Under the pieces are notes generated by a model. The model was not told the DNA's origin. It made no database searches and saw nothing but the letters and a program-made list of their open reading frames with translations. A stretch of 64,000 bases of DNA from CAWCKS01 sp963796195. Its GTDB lineage: Bacteria; Pseudomonadota; Alphaproteobacteria; Rhizobiales; Xanthobacteraceae. Positions within the stretch are counted from its first letter, which is position 1. Every line of letters starts with the position of its first letter. The translations under genes and the position numbers were made by a program. The stretch is from NCBI GenBank assembly GCA_963796195.1, contig CAWCKS010000007.1, positions 310,001 to 374,000 on the forward strand, given 5' to 3'. This document shows, piece after piece, positions 1 through 7,890 of the stretch.

Positions 1-410
1 GCGACATCGATGACGAACACGACAGCGATCAGCCGCCTGACATCGTGCAGCAGGCGGATGGTTCATTCATCGCGGATGCGCGCGCCTCGCTCGAGGACGT
101 GACCGCGACGATCGGCGAGGAATTCAACATCGGCGAGGCCGGCGAGGACGTCGACACGATCGGCGGCTATCTCACCTGGCTCGCCGGACGCCTGCCATTG
201 CGCGGCGAAGTGATCGCCGGACCCGAGCCGTTCGAGATCGAGGTGCTCGACGCCGATCCGCGCCGCATCAAGCGGGTGCGCATCAGCCGCCGCCAGGGCG
301 CAATCGCGTCGAAGAGCCGCGAACCGCGCGCGCGCGGCACGGCGGCCGCGAGCGGCACCAAACCCGCGGGCGATCAGCAAAAGCCCGACGACACGGCGGA
401 CCACTCGTGA
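1..410 (+). CDS. Hemolysin-family / CorC-HlyC transporter-associated domain protein, C-terminal part
   Basis: Only the C-terminal end of this protein is in the window; the open frame runs in from the left edge, with codons starting at base 3. The visible part holds the acidic IDDEHD stretch, a 'GSFIADARASLEDV' segment and 'IGGYLTWLAGRLP', which match the CorC_HlyC domain that follows paired CBS domains in CorC/TlyC-like proteins. A basic, Ala/Gly-rich tail follows. The family is linked to Mg/Co homeostasis and normally sits between ybeY and lnt in Rhizobiales, as here. Its TGA stop overlaps the GTG start of lnt (GTGA), implying translational coupling. Confidence 0.85.
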   Translation, partial: DIDDEHDSDQPPDIVQQADGSFIADARASLEDVTATIGEEFNIGEAGEDVDTIGGYLTWLAGRLPLRGEVIAGPEPFEIEVLDADPRRIKRVRISRRQGAIASKSREPRARGTAAASGTKPAGDQQKPDDTADHS

Positions 411-2008
411 TCGGTGCACGTCTCGTCCACGGTATCGTTCTCGCCTGGGGCTGGCGACGTGCGCTGATCGCCTTTGCGGCCGGCGCGGTGTCGGTACTGG
501 CGCTTGCTCCGTTCAATGCCTGGCCGGTGCTGTTTCTGACTTTTCCGGTTCTGGTCTTCCTGATCGATGGCGCAGGCGGCGGACGCGCCGGTGGAATTCC
601 GGCGGCGGCTTTGAGCGGCTGGTGGTTCGGCTTCGGCTACTTCCTCGCCGGGCTCTACTGGATCGGCTACGCCTTCCTGGTTGATGCGCCGACATTCGGC
701 TGGCTGCTGCCGGTCGCCGTTGCCGGACTCCCTGCGGCCCTCGCCCTGTTCTTTGCCGCAGGCTTCGCGCTGGCCCGCGCGATGTGGCGCGCCGACAGCA
801 ATCGAATCTTGAGCCTCGCCGCCGCGCTGACGATCACCGAATGGCTGCGCGGCCACATCCTCACCGGCTTCCCCTGGAATGCGATCGGTTATGCGCTGAC
901 CACGCCGAACGCGCTGGCGCAAACCGGGGCCTGGATCGGCCTCTGGGGTCTGACGTTCCTCGCCATCGCAATCTTCGCGAGCCCCGCGACCTTGTTCGAC
1001 GACCGCAGCATCGTGCGTCGCCCATGGCTGCCACCGACGATCGCGGTCGCAGCACTCATCGCGATGGGAGGTTACGGCGCCTTCCGCCTGCAACGCGCGC
1101 CAACGCGCTTCGTCGACAACGTGCGCCTGCGCATCATGCAGCCAAACCTGCCGCAGGACGTGAAGTTCAACTACGCCGCAAAAAACGAGGTGATGCAGAA
1201 GTACCTGGCGCTGTCCGATCGCGCGTCCGGACCGCAAGCCTCGGGCGTGCGCGATGTCTCGCTGCTGATCTGGCCGGAGTCGGCGTTTCCGTTCTTCCTT
1301 GCGCGCGAGCCGGATGCGCTCGCGCAAATCGCAAATCTGTTGCCGAACGGCACGCTGCTGATCACCGGTGGCGTGCGGCCGCCCGATGCAGCGCCGCCCG
1401 GAGTGCCGATCACCCGCGCCTATAATTCGATCTATGTGATCGATCATACCGGCACGATCCAGTCAGCCTACGACAAGTTGCACCTCGTACCGTTTGGCGA
1501 ATACCTGCCGTTTCAATCGACGCTGGAGAGTTGGGGCTTGAGTCAGCTCACCCGGATACGCGGGGGATTTATCGCCGGCACGCTGCGCCGGCCGATCATG
1601 TTGCCGAACGCACCCAAGGTGCTGCCGCTGATCTGCTACGAGGTGATCTTCCCTGGTGACATCACAGGAGGTGATGAGCGCGCCGGCTGGATCGTCAACG
1701 TCACCAACGATGGCTGGTTCGGCATCTCGACCGGCCCGTTCCAACATTTGCAACAGGCGCGCCTGCGTGCGGTCGAAGAAGGATTGCCGATTGTCCGCGC
1801 CGCCAATACCGGGATTTCGGCGGTGATCGATCCGCTCGGCCGCGTGGTCACAAGGCTTGGGCTTGGCGTCGAAGGCGTGCTCAATTCGGGACTTCCGGTT
1901 GCAGGACCACCCACGTTCTATTCAGGGTATGGCGATAAACCCGCTGCGATGCTGATAGCGCTCGCAATTGTTGCCGCGCTCACACGCCGCCGAACCCGAT
2001 CGGTATAA
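407..2008 (+). CDS. lnt: Apolipoprotein N-acyltransferase
   Basis: Inner-membrane enzyme that adds the third acyl chain to the N-terminal cysteine of lipoproteins. The 533-residue length is normal. The N-terminal half carries several hydrophobic membrane segments (about residues 10-220), followed by a periplasmic nitrilase-type domain. The catalytic triad is visible as E291 in 'LLIWPESAFPF', K357 in 'YDKLHLVPFGEYLP' and C410 in 'LPLICYEVIFPG'. A last membrane helix lies near the C-terminus. The GTG start overlaps the stop of the preceding CorC-like gene, so the two are probably co-translated. Confidence 0.96.
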   Translation: MIGARLVHGIVLAWGWRRALIAFAAGAVSVLALAPFNAWPVLFLTFPVLVFLIDGAGGGRAGGIPAAALSGWWFGFGYFLAGLYWIGYAFLVDAPTFGWLLPVAVAGLPAALALFFAAGFALARAMWRADSNRILSLAAALTITEWLRGHILTGFPWNAIGYALTTPNALAQTGAWIGLWGLTFLAIAIFASPATLFDDRSIVRRPWLPPTIAVAALIAMGGYGAFRLQRAPTRFVDNVRLRIMQPNLPQDVKFNYAAKNEVMQKYLALSDRASGPQASGVRDVSLLIWPESAFPFFLAREPDALAQIANLLPNGTLLITGGVRPPDAAPPGVPITRAYNSIYVIDHTGTIQSAYDKLHLVPFGEYLPFQSTLESWGLSQLTRIRGGFIAGTLRRPIMLPNAPKVLPLICYEVIFPGDITGGDERAGWIVNVTNDGWFGISTGPFQHLQQARLRAVEEGLPIVRAANTGISAVIDPLGRVVTRLGLGVEGVLNSGLPVAGPPTFYSGYGDKPAAMLIALAIVAALTRRRTRSV

Positions 2009-2176
2009 TTCGACACAAATCGAGCGACGCATGTCCTGATTCGCGGAGACCGCCGCGAAGGATTGGCGTCCGCACTGCGGAACTTGGAACTCGTTTGACC
2101 GCGCGCGCCAAAATTGCATAGTGGCGTGCAGGTTTTTGCGGTTTGCAGTAGCGCGTTGCGATGACGGGAGAATGTG

Positions 2177-2584
2177 ATGGCGAGCAAAACGCCTGATCCC
2201 ATCGACAAGTATGTCGGCAGCCGGATTCGCATGCGCCGGATCATGCTCGGGATGAGTCAGGAAAAACTAGGCGACGCGCTCGGCCTCACCTTTCAGCAAA
2301 TCCAGAAATACGAGAAGGGCACCAACCGGGTCGGTGCCAGCCGACTGCAGCAGATCGCTGATGTGCTGCAGGTCCATGTCTCCTTCATGTTCGAAGGCGC
2401 GCCCGGCAGCACTGTCGGCGGCGGTATGGGCGAGGCCGCATCACCCGCCTATGTGTCCGACTTTCTCGCCACATCCGATGGGCTGGCGCTGACCAAGGCG
2501 TTTACGCGCTTAAAGGATGCCAAGCTCCGCCGCAGCATTGTCGACCTGGTCGAGCAGATCGCGGCCCGCGAAGACCACCATTAG
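2177..2584 (+). CDS. XRE-family helix-turn-helix transcriptional regulator
   Basis: Small cytoplasmic DNA-binding protein of about 135 residues. The Cro/C1-type HTH spans roughly residues 10-66, with 'RRIMLGMSQEKLGDALG' and 'TFQQIQKYEKGTNRVGASRL' as the two halves of the fold. The C-terminal half has no recognisable ligand domain. I chose ATG 2177, preceded by GGGAG; a GTG directly upstream at 2174 is possible. In Rhizobiales this regulator usually sits between lnt and metK, but here trmB follows directly. Its targets cannot be read from the sequence. Confidence 0.9.
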   Translation: MASKTPDPIDKYVGSRIRMRRIMLGMSQEKLGDALGLTFQQIQKYEKGTNRVGASRLQQIADVLQVHVSFMFEGAPGSTVGGGMGEAASPAYVSDFLATSDGLALTKAFTRLKDAKLRRSIVDLVEQIAAREDHH

Positions 2585-2643
2585 CGCGCATCCGTTCCGG
2601 GGCATCTGCACCAATTCATTTGACGAAATCACAGCCGGTTGCC

Positions 2644-3360
2644 ATGTCCCGCGACATGTCCGCGCGGGATCAAAACCAGCAGCAGCGCCCGACGTCGTTC
2701 TTCGGACGGCGCAAGGGCCACAAGCTGCGGCCGCATCAGGCTGAGCTTGTCGATCACCTCTTGCCAACGCTTGCGATCGATGCAGCCGGGCCTGCGCCGC
2801 AGCCTCTTGCCGGGCTGTTTGCGGCCAAGGTCGACGACGCGCGGCTCGAAATCGGGTTCGGTGGCGGCGAGCACTTGCTAGGCGAGGCGCGCGCGCATCC
2901 CGTCACAGGCTTCATCGGGTGCGAGCCCTACCTCAACGGCCTTGCCAAGATCCTGGCACGGCTCGAGGCCGAACCAGCCGATAATCTCCGGTTGTTCACA
3001 GGCGACGCCGCCGAGTTGCTCGACTGGCTGCCGACCGCATCACTTCAGCGCATCGACCTGATTCATCCTGATCCGTGGCCGAAGCGCCGGCACTGGAAGC
3101 GCCGCTTCGTGCAGCGCACGACGATTGCGGCGATGGCGCGTGTCTTGAAGCGCGGCGGCGAGTTCCGTTTCGTCAGCGATATCGACGACTACGCCGCATG
3201 GACGCTCGATCTGTTTCAACGCTCGACAGGCTTTATGTGGATCGCGGAGCGCGCCGACGACTGGCGCAAGCCCTGGCCCGGGTTCACGCCTACCCGCTAT
3301 GGCGCCAAAGCGGTGCGCGAGGGGCGCGCCGCGACCTATTTGATTTTTCGCCGGTGTTAA
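2644..3360 (+). CDS. trmB: tRNA (guanine-N7-)-methyltransferase
   Basis: Methylates N7 of G46 in tRNA using S-adenosylmethionine. The SAM-binding loop is seen as 'LEIGFGGGEHLLGEA', and the family signature as 'LIHPDPWPKRRHWKRRF'. The C-terminal 'WPGFTPTRYGAKAVREGR' is also typical. I place the start at ATG 2644; an in-frame TTG at 2620 would add eight residues. The gene begins 59 bases after the XRE gene. It is convergent with the DUF2336 gene, with GC-rich inverted repeats between them. Confidence 0.95.
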   Translation: MSRDMSARDQNQQQRPTSFFGRRKGHKLRPHQAELVDHLLPTLAIDAAGPAPQPLAGLFAAKVDDARLEIGFGGGEHLLGEARAHPVTGFIGCEPYLNGLAKILARLEAEPADNLRLFTGDAAELLDWLPTASLQRIDLIHPDPWPKRRHWKRRFVQRTTIAAMARVLKRGGEFRFVSDIDDYAAWTLDLFQRSTGFMWIAERADDWRKPWPGFTPTRYGAKAVREGRAATYLIFRRC

Positions 3361-3432
3361 GGCCCTTTGCGCGTGTCCCTTTCGGAGGGCCGGTACCCAA
3401 CCCCGGGTCGGGCCCGAGTGCATGATTTTTTC
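3361..3432 (+). terminator. Possible terminator region between trmB and the DUF2336 gene
   Basis: The gap between two convergent genes holds GGCCCT (3361-3366) matched by AGGGCC (3386-3391). A second GC-rich CGGG...CCCG hairpin near 3403-3416 is followed, after a short spacer, by a run of six T at about 3426-3431. The arrangement could stop transcription from trmB, but the spacer before the T run makes it an imperfect intrinsic terminator. Confidence 0.35.
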
Positions 3433-3442
3433 AGGATACGCG

Positions 3443-4522
3443 TCATTCCGGCGGCCGCTCCTTCCAGAATTTCATCACGCGCTGTGCGGTTGATGCCGAC
3501 AGCCGCTCGAAATTGGCGCGGGCCAAATCAAGATCCGTCGCCGATGAAACGCGTCCGTCCGGCGAGCGCAGTGCCAGCAACGCTCGCACGGTCGGCCAGT
3601 CGAGGCCGAGCGCCTTGCCAAGCACGAGAACTGAATCGCGCCGCTCGCCACTCACCATCTTGTCCATTGCGCCGACGGGAATCGCCGAGATTGCCGCCAG
3701 CACGGCGACGCTCTCTTCATACTTTCGAGTCCTTGCGAATTCGAGCAGCGCTTCCTTGTTCAGGCGGCCGGCGCGATGCAATGCGATGATCTCGCGCTGC
3801 GCCGGAGCGAAATCGCGCCGCGACGTCTCTGCGGGCGCACCGCCTGAGATGGCGATCATTGTTTTGGCGATCGACGCCTTGCGCAGCGGCGTTACCGCCT
3901 GGAACAGGCGTCGGCGCACCAGATCGACCGAACCTTCCAGCAATTCGCGCAGCATCTCATCCGAAATATCCTGCCGCTTGCCCATGGCAATCGCCAGCAT
4001 GCCATCGCCTTCGGCGCGCTTGATCAGCTTCGAATAGCTCTGGCTTGACAGATGTGCGCCGTCGTTAGTCGCAAGGCTGCGGATGACCTCGCGCTCACCG
4101 CGACGCACCAGCACGTCGGTAACCGGAACGCCGAGCGTGGCTCGTTCGGAAATCGCGAGGAGATGCAGTTGCCCCATGGCGCGCGCAATCTCGACCAGGG
4201 TTGGTTCATCGACCTGCGGCGAGACGCGAAGCAACGGACCGGCAACACGCACATCCGCGTCGTGGGCAAGTTGACTGACGAGGGTCGGCGGCGCATTCGC
4301 GATTGACGCGATACGGGCCGCGAGATCGACGCGCGTCGCGTTTTCGGTCGCTGGCGCCAACGCCGACAATACGATGTCGAACACCTCGACGTGCTGCGCA
4401 TTGAAGGTGGGCGCGCCTTGGACGAACAGTTCCGCAAGCTGCCGCACGGCCTTAGCGCGCCGGCGCGGATCGCCGTTGCGAACGAGGTCGTCGAGTTCCG
4501 TAATGGCTGAGGGGGCGGACAC
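3443..4522 (-). CDS. DUF2336 domain-containing protein
   Basis: About 359-residue soluble, helix-rich protein of unknown function. 'AITELDDLVRNGDPRRRAKA' at the N-terminus and the repeated helical segments ('VRRRLFQAVTPLRKASIAK', 'RLNKEALLEFARTRKYEE') match the DUF2336 family common in Rhizobiales, whose members resemble HEAT-like repeat proteins. No catalytic residues are apparent. I chose the GTG at 4522 because family members begin just before 'SAPSAITELDD' and are about 360 residues long; the frame stays open to an ATG at 4609. It is on the opposite strand from the genes around it. Confidence 0.75.
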   Translation of the reverse strand: MSAPSAITELDDLVRNGDPRRRAKAVRQLAELFVQGAPTFNAQHVEVFDIVLSALAPATENATRVDLAARIASIANAPPTLVSQLAHDADVRVAGPLLRVSPQVDEPTLVEIARAMGQLHLLAISERATLGVPVTDVLVRRGEREVIRSLATNDGAHLSSQSYSKLIKRAEGDGMLAIAMGKRQDISDEMLRELLEGSVDLVRRRLFQAVTPLRKASIAKTMIAISGGAPAETSRRDFAPAQREIIALHRAGRLNKEALLEFARTRKYEESVAVLAAISAIPVGAMDKMVSGERRDSVLVLGKALGLDWPTVRALLALRSPDGRVSSATDLDLARANFERLSASTAQRVMKFWKERPPE

Positions 4523-4697
4523 TTGGGCCTGACATCCGAACGGTGTTGGCGCAAAATAAGGCCCGGCAGATGAAGGAACCGTTGCCCGGAATCGCCTCGG
4601 CGGGGCCATCGACCCCTTGCCGGAAATAGCGGAAATCGCTATATTTCGTTCTGCTAATGGTTTCTCATAACGGTCAGATGATCTGATCGCCTATTGA

Positions 4698-4726
4698 GAG
4701 TGGGCCCCCCGGGACCCGCTCTTTTT
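4698..4726 (+). terminator. Hairpin plus T-run upstream of rimP (terminator or attenuator)
   Basis: GAGTGGG (4698-4704) pairs with CCCGCTC (4715-4721), with one G-T pair, and is followed directly by TTTTT. It lies 58 bases before the rimP start and downstream of no plus-strand gene closer than trmB. A leader attenuator for the rimP-nusA operon is therefore as plausible as a simple terminator. Attenuator-like leaders before rimP are known in other bacteria; whether this one is homologous cannot be decided here. Confidence 0.6.
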
Positions 4727-4784
4727 ATTACCCGAGGCAGCCGGGGAACCTTTGGCAGAAGCGGAAGCAACTTTAAGCGACTTC

Positions 4785-5501
4785 ATGACCGAACAAGCAG
4801 CGGCCGACCTTTTGCGCGAGCCCAGGCTCATTGTTGAGCCCGGGTTGGCGGCGCGCGTCGGCGCGGTCGCGGAGCCGGTTTTGCAGGGCATGGGCTACCG
4901 GCTGGTGCGCATCAAGATTTCCGGAGAGGCCGGCGCCACCGTGCAGGTGATGGCGGAGCGGCCGGATGGCACTATGAACATCGACGACTGCGAGGCGATC
5001 TCGCGCGCGCTGTCTCCTGTGCTCGACGTCGCCGATCCGATCGACCGCGCCTATCGGCTGGAAATTTCTTCGCCCGGCATCGATCGCCCCCTGGTGCGGC
5101 GCTCGGACTTCGAGCGCCACCTCGGCCATGTCGCCAAGATCGAGATGGCCGTCGCCGAGCATGGCCGCAAGCGCTTCCGCGGCACGCTGATCGCGGTCGA
5201 GGGCGGCGCGCTGCGGCTGCGCCGCGACGACGCCAAGCCGGACGAGCCGGCCGAGGTATTGCTCGCGATCGATCGCATCGGCGAAGCGCGTATGGTCTTG
5301 ACTGACGCGCTCATCGCGGAGTCGCTGAAACGCGGCAAGGCCGCCGAGCGCGAGATACGGCAGAACCTCGGGCTCGAAGCACCATCGTCGAACTATCGCG
5401 TACCGAAGACGAACCCCAAAGAAAGTCCAAAGCCGGGCCGGACCAAGGAACAACGCCTCGCCGCCCAGTCAATTCGCCAAAGTCACCACGAAGGAGACTG
5501 A
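4785..5501 (+). CDS. rimP: Ribosome maturation factor RimP
   Basis: Needed for maturation of the 30S subunit. The first domain shows 'GMGYRLVRIKISG' and 'CEAISRALSPVLDV'; the signature 'YRLEISSPGIDRPL' precedes the SH3-like second domain. A basic tail of about 50 residues, rich in Lys, Pro and Arg, follows, as in Bradyrhizobium homologues. I set the start at ATG 4785 by family comparison; an in-frame TTG at 4752 is preceded by GGGGAA and is an alternative. First gene of the rimP-nusA-ylxR-infB-rbfA-truB-rpsO-pnp series, ending four bases before nusA. Confidence 0.95.
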   Translation: MTEQAAADLLREPRLIVEPGLAARVGAVAEPVLQGMGYRLVRIKISGEAGATVQVMAERPDGTMNIDDCEAISRALSPVLDVADPIDRAYRLEISSPGIDRPLVRRSDFERHLGHVAKIEMAVAEHGRKRFRGTLIAVEGGALRLRRDDAKPDEPAEVLLAIDRIGEARMVLTDALIAESLKRGKAAEREIRQNLGLEAPSSNYRVPKTNPKESPKPGRTKEQRLAAQSIRQSHHEGD

Positions 5502-5505
5502 ACCA

Positions 5506-7119
5506 ATGGCCGCTATCAGCGCCAATAAACTCGAACTCTTGCAGATCGCCGACGCTGTCGCGCGCGAGAAATCAATCGACCGCGGCATCGTGATCGCGGC
5601 GATGGAAGACGCGATCGCGAAAGCCGCGCGCGCCCGCTACGGTGCGGAGACCGACGTGCACGCCGAGATCGATACCAAGAAGGGCGAGCTGCGCCTCTCC
5701 CGCCACATGCTGGTGGTCGACCAGGTCGAGAACCCTTCGAACCAGATTTCGCTTGAAGCGGCGCGCCGCCTCAATCCGCGGGCGCTGGTCGGAGACACCA
5801 TCGCCGACGCGCTGCCACCGCTGGAATACGGCCGCATCGCCGCGCAATCGGCGAAGCAGGTGATCGTGCAAAAGGTGCGCGAAGCCGAACGTGATCGCCA
5901 GTATCAGGAATTCAAGGACCGCATCGGCGACATCGTCAACGGCGTGGTCAAGCGCGTCGAATACGGCAGCGTGATCGTCGACCTCGGCCGCGGCGAGGCG
6001 ATCATCCGCCGCGATGAGATGCTGCCGCGCGAGGTGTTCCGCAACGGCGACCGCGTCCGCGCCTTTATTTTCGATGTCCGCCGCGAGACCCGGGGCCCCC
6101 AGATCTTCCTGTCCCGCACCCATCCGCAATTCATGGCGAAGCTGTTCGCACAGGAAGTGCCCGAGATTTACGACGGCATCGTCGAAATCAAGGCGGTCGC
6201 CCGCGACCCGGGCTCGCGCGCCAAAATCGGGGTGATCTCGCGCGACTCCTCGGTCGACCCGGTCGGCGCCTGCGTCGGCATGCGCGGCTCGCGCGTGCAG
6301 GCCGTGGTCAACGAGCTGCAGGGCGAGAAGATCGACATCATTCCGTGGTCGCCGGACATTGCGACCTTCGTCGTCAATGCGCTGGCGCCGGCGGAAGTCG
6401 CCAAGGTCGTGCTCGACGAAGACCGCGAGCGCATCGAAGTCGTGGTGCCGGATAGCCAGCTATCGCTTGCGATCGGCCGCCGCGGCCAGAACGTGCGACT
6501 GGCGTCGCAGCTGACCGGCTGGGACATCGACATCCTCACCGAGCAGGAAGAATCGGAGCGGCGCCAGGCCGACTTCGAGAAATCGACCCGCCTGTTCATG
6601 GAGGCGTTGAACGTCGACGAGGTGGTCGGCCAGCTGCTCGCCTCGGAAGGCTTTTCGACGGTCGACGAGCTTGTCATGGTCGATACCCGTGACCTTGCCG
6701 GCATTGAAGGGTTCGACGAGGAGACAGCGACCGAGCTGCAGACCCGCGCGCAGCAGTACCTCGACGAGCAGGAAGCCGAGCTCGAGGCCAAACGCACGGA
6801 GCTCGGCGTCGAGGACGCGGTGAAGGACGTGCCCGGCGTCACCTCGAGGATGCTGGTCAAGTTCGGCGAGAACGGCGTCAAGACGGTGGAGGACCTCGCA
6901 GGCTGCGCCACCGACGACCTCGTCGGCTGGACCGAGCGCAAGGACGGCGAGTCGCAGCGGCAGCCAGGCATCCTCGACGGCCTGGAGATGTCGCGCGAGG
7001 ACGCGGAAGCCCTGATCATGCAGGCCCGCCTTGCGGCGGGCTGGATCACCGAGGCCGATCTGGCAAAGCCGGAGCCGGCCGAGCCAGCAGACGAAGCCGA
7101 GGCGGCCAACCCCGCCTGA
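5506..7119 (+). CDS. nusA: Transcription termination/antitermination protein NusA
   Basis: RNA polymerase accessory factor of 537 residues. Domains in order are the N-terminal polymerase-binding domain, an S1 domain with 'VNGVVKRVEYGSVIVDLG', and two KH modules. The first KH has 'GACVGMRGSRVQAVVNEL' and the second 'IGRRGQNVRLASQLTGWDI'. Acidic C-terminal repeats with helix-hairpin-helix character ('LLASEGFSTVDELV') follow. A clear GAAGGAG ribosome-binding site lies before ATG 5506. The order after rimP is the usual one. Confidence 0.97.
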   Translation: MAAISANKLELLQIADAVAREKSIDRGIVIAAMEDAIAKAARARYGAETDVHAEIDTKKGELRLSRHMLVVDQVENPSNQISLEAARRLNPRALVGDTIADALPPLEYGRIAAQSAKQVIVQKVREAERDRQYQEFKDRIGDIVNGVVKRVEYGSVIVDLGRGEAIIRRDEMLPREVFRNGDRVRAFIFDVRRETRGPQIFLSRTHPQFMAKLFAQEVPEIYDGIVEIKAVARDPGSRAKIGVISRDSSVDPVGACVGMRGSRVQAVVNELQGEKIDIIPWSPDIATFVVNALAPAEVAKVVLDEDRERIEVVVPDSQLSLAIGRRGQNVRLASQLTGWDIDILTEQEESERRQADFEKSTRLFMEALNVDEVVGQLLASEGFSTVDELVMVDTRDLAGIEGFDEETATELQTRAQQYLDEQEAELEAKRTELGVEDAVKDVPGVTSRMLVKFGENGVKTVEDLAGCATDDLVGWTERKDGESQRQPGILDGLEMSREDAEALIMQARLAAGWITEADLAKPEPAEPADEAEAANPA

Positions 7120-7161
7120 TGTCCGCGGCCGAGACCTCGACCGCGATGGAACGAGTAGACG

Positions 7162-7873
7162 ATGCTGGCAACCCTGGACGGCCACGACCTCGACGACGGC
7201 CCCCGGACCACAAGGTCCGGGACGGCGCGGATGTGCGCGGTCACCCGCGAGGTGCGCCCGATCGATGAGCTGATCCGGTTCGTGCTCGACGGCAACGGCC
7301 GGGTCGTTCCGGACGTGAAGCGGAAGCTGCCGGGTCGCGGCTTGTGGGTTTCGGCCTCCCGCAAGACCGTCGCCGCGGCGGTCAAGCGGTCTTTGTTCGC
7401 CAAGGGTTTCCGCAAGAGCGGTCAAGGACTCCGAAACCCTGGTCGCCGAGACCGAGGCTCTGCTCGCCAATAGCGCGATCGAAGCGCTGGCAATAGCGGC
7501 CAAGGCGGGGCAAGTGGTGTCCGGCTTCGCCAAGGTCGAGGCATCCCTCAGGGCTGGCGACGTCAAAGCCCTGATCCACGCACGGGATGGGGCGGCGGAC
7601 GGGATCCGCAAGCTGGATAACCTCGCGGCCGCGGCATCGGCCGGCGGGAACGGGGAAATCGTAGCGAAAATGCCGATTATTAACGCGCTGAGCTCGGCCG
7701 AATTGGATTTGGCACTCGGTCGGTCAAATGTGATACATGCTGCCCTGCTCGCGGGCCCGGCGGGCAAGACCTTCCTGTCGCGAATTGCGCTCCTCGTCCG
7801 TTTCCGGATGAGCGAAGGCGACGAGACGGTAAACGAAAATTCAGGTACGACAGCGCGCGCGAGCGCGCTTTGA
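7162..7873 (+). CDS. YlxR-type RNA-binding protein (DUF448), with apparent frameshift
   Basis: Small RNA-binding protein found between nusA and infB in most bacteria. The first 85 or so residues form the YlxR domain, with 'RMCAVTREVRPIDELIRFV' and 'RKLPGRGLWVSASR'. The second half is an L7Ae-like segment ('AIEALAIAAKAGQVVSGF', 'GDVKALIHARDGAADG'), as in alphaproteobacterial homologues of about 236 residues. The two halves are in different frames: one extra base near 7420-7431 separates them. Read uncorrected, the protein would stop at 7473. Both halves are conserved, so a base-calling error is more likely than gene decay. Confidence 0.85.
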
Positions 7874-7890
7874 CAAATTAGGACGAGTGA

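Noticed and set aside
374..1447. A 357-codon minus-strand open frame opposite lnt
   Set aside because: Lnt has its catalytic triad and membrane segments on the plus strand; the antisense product is low-complexity and unrelated to any family I know.
6168..7415. A 415-codon serine-rich open frame opposite nusA and ylxR
   Set aside because: Serine/arginine-rich composition typical of an antisense frame in a GC-rich gene; nusA is clearly the coding strand.
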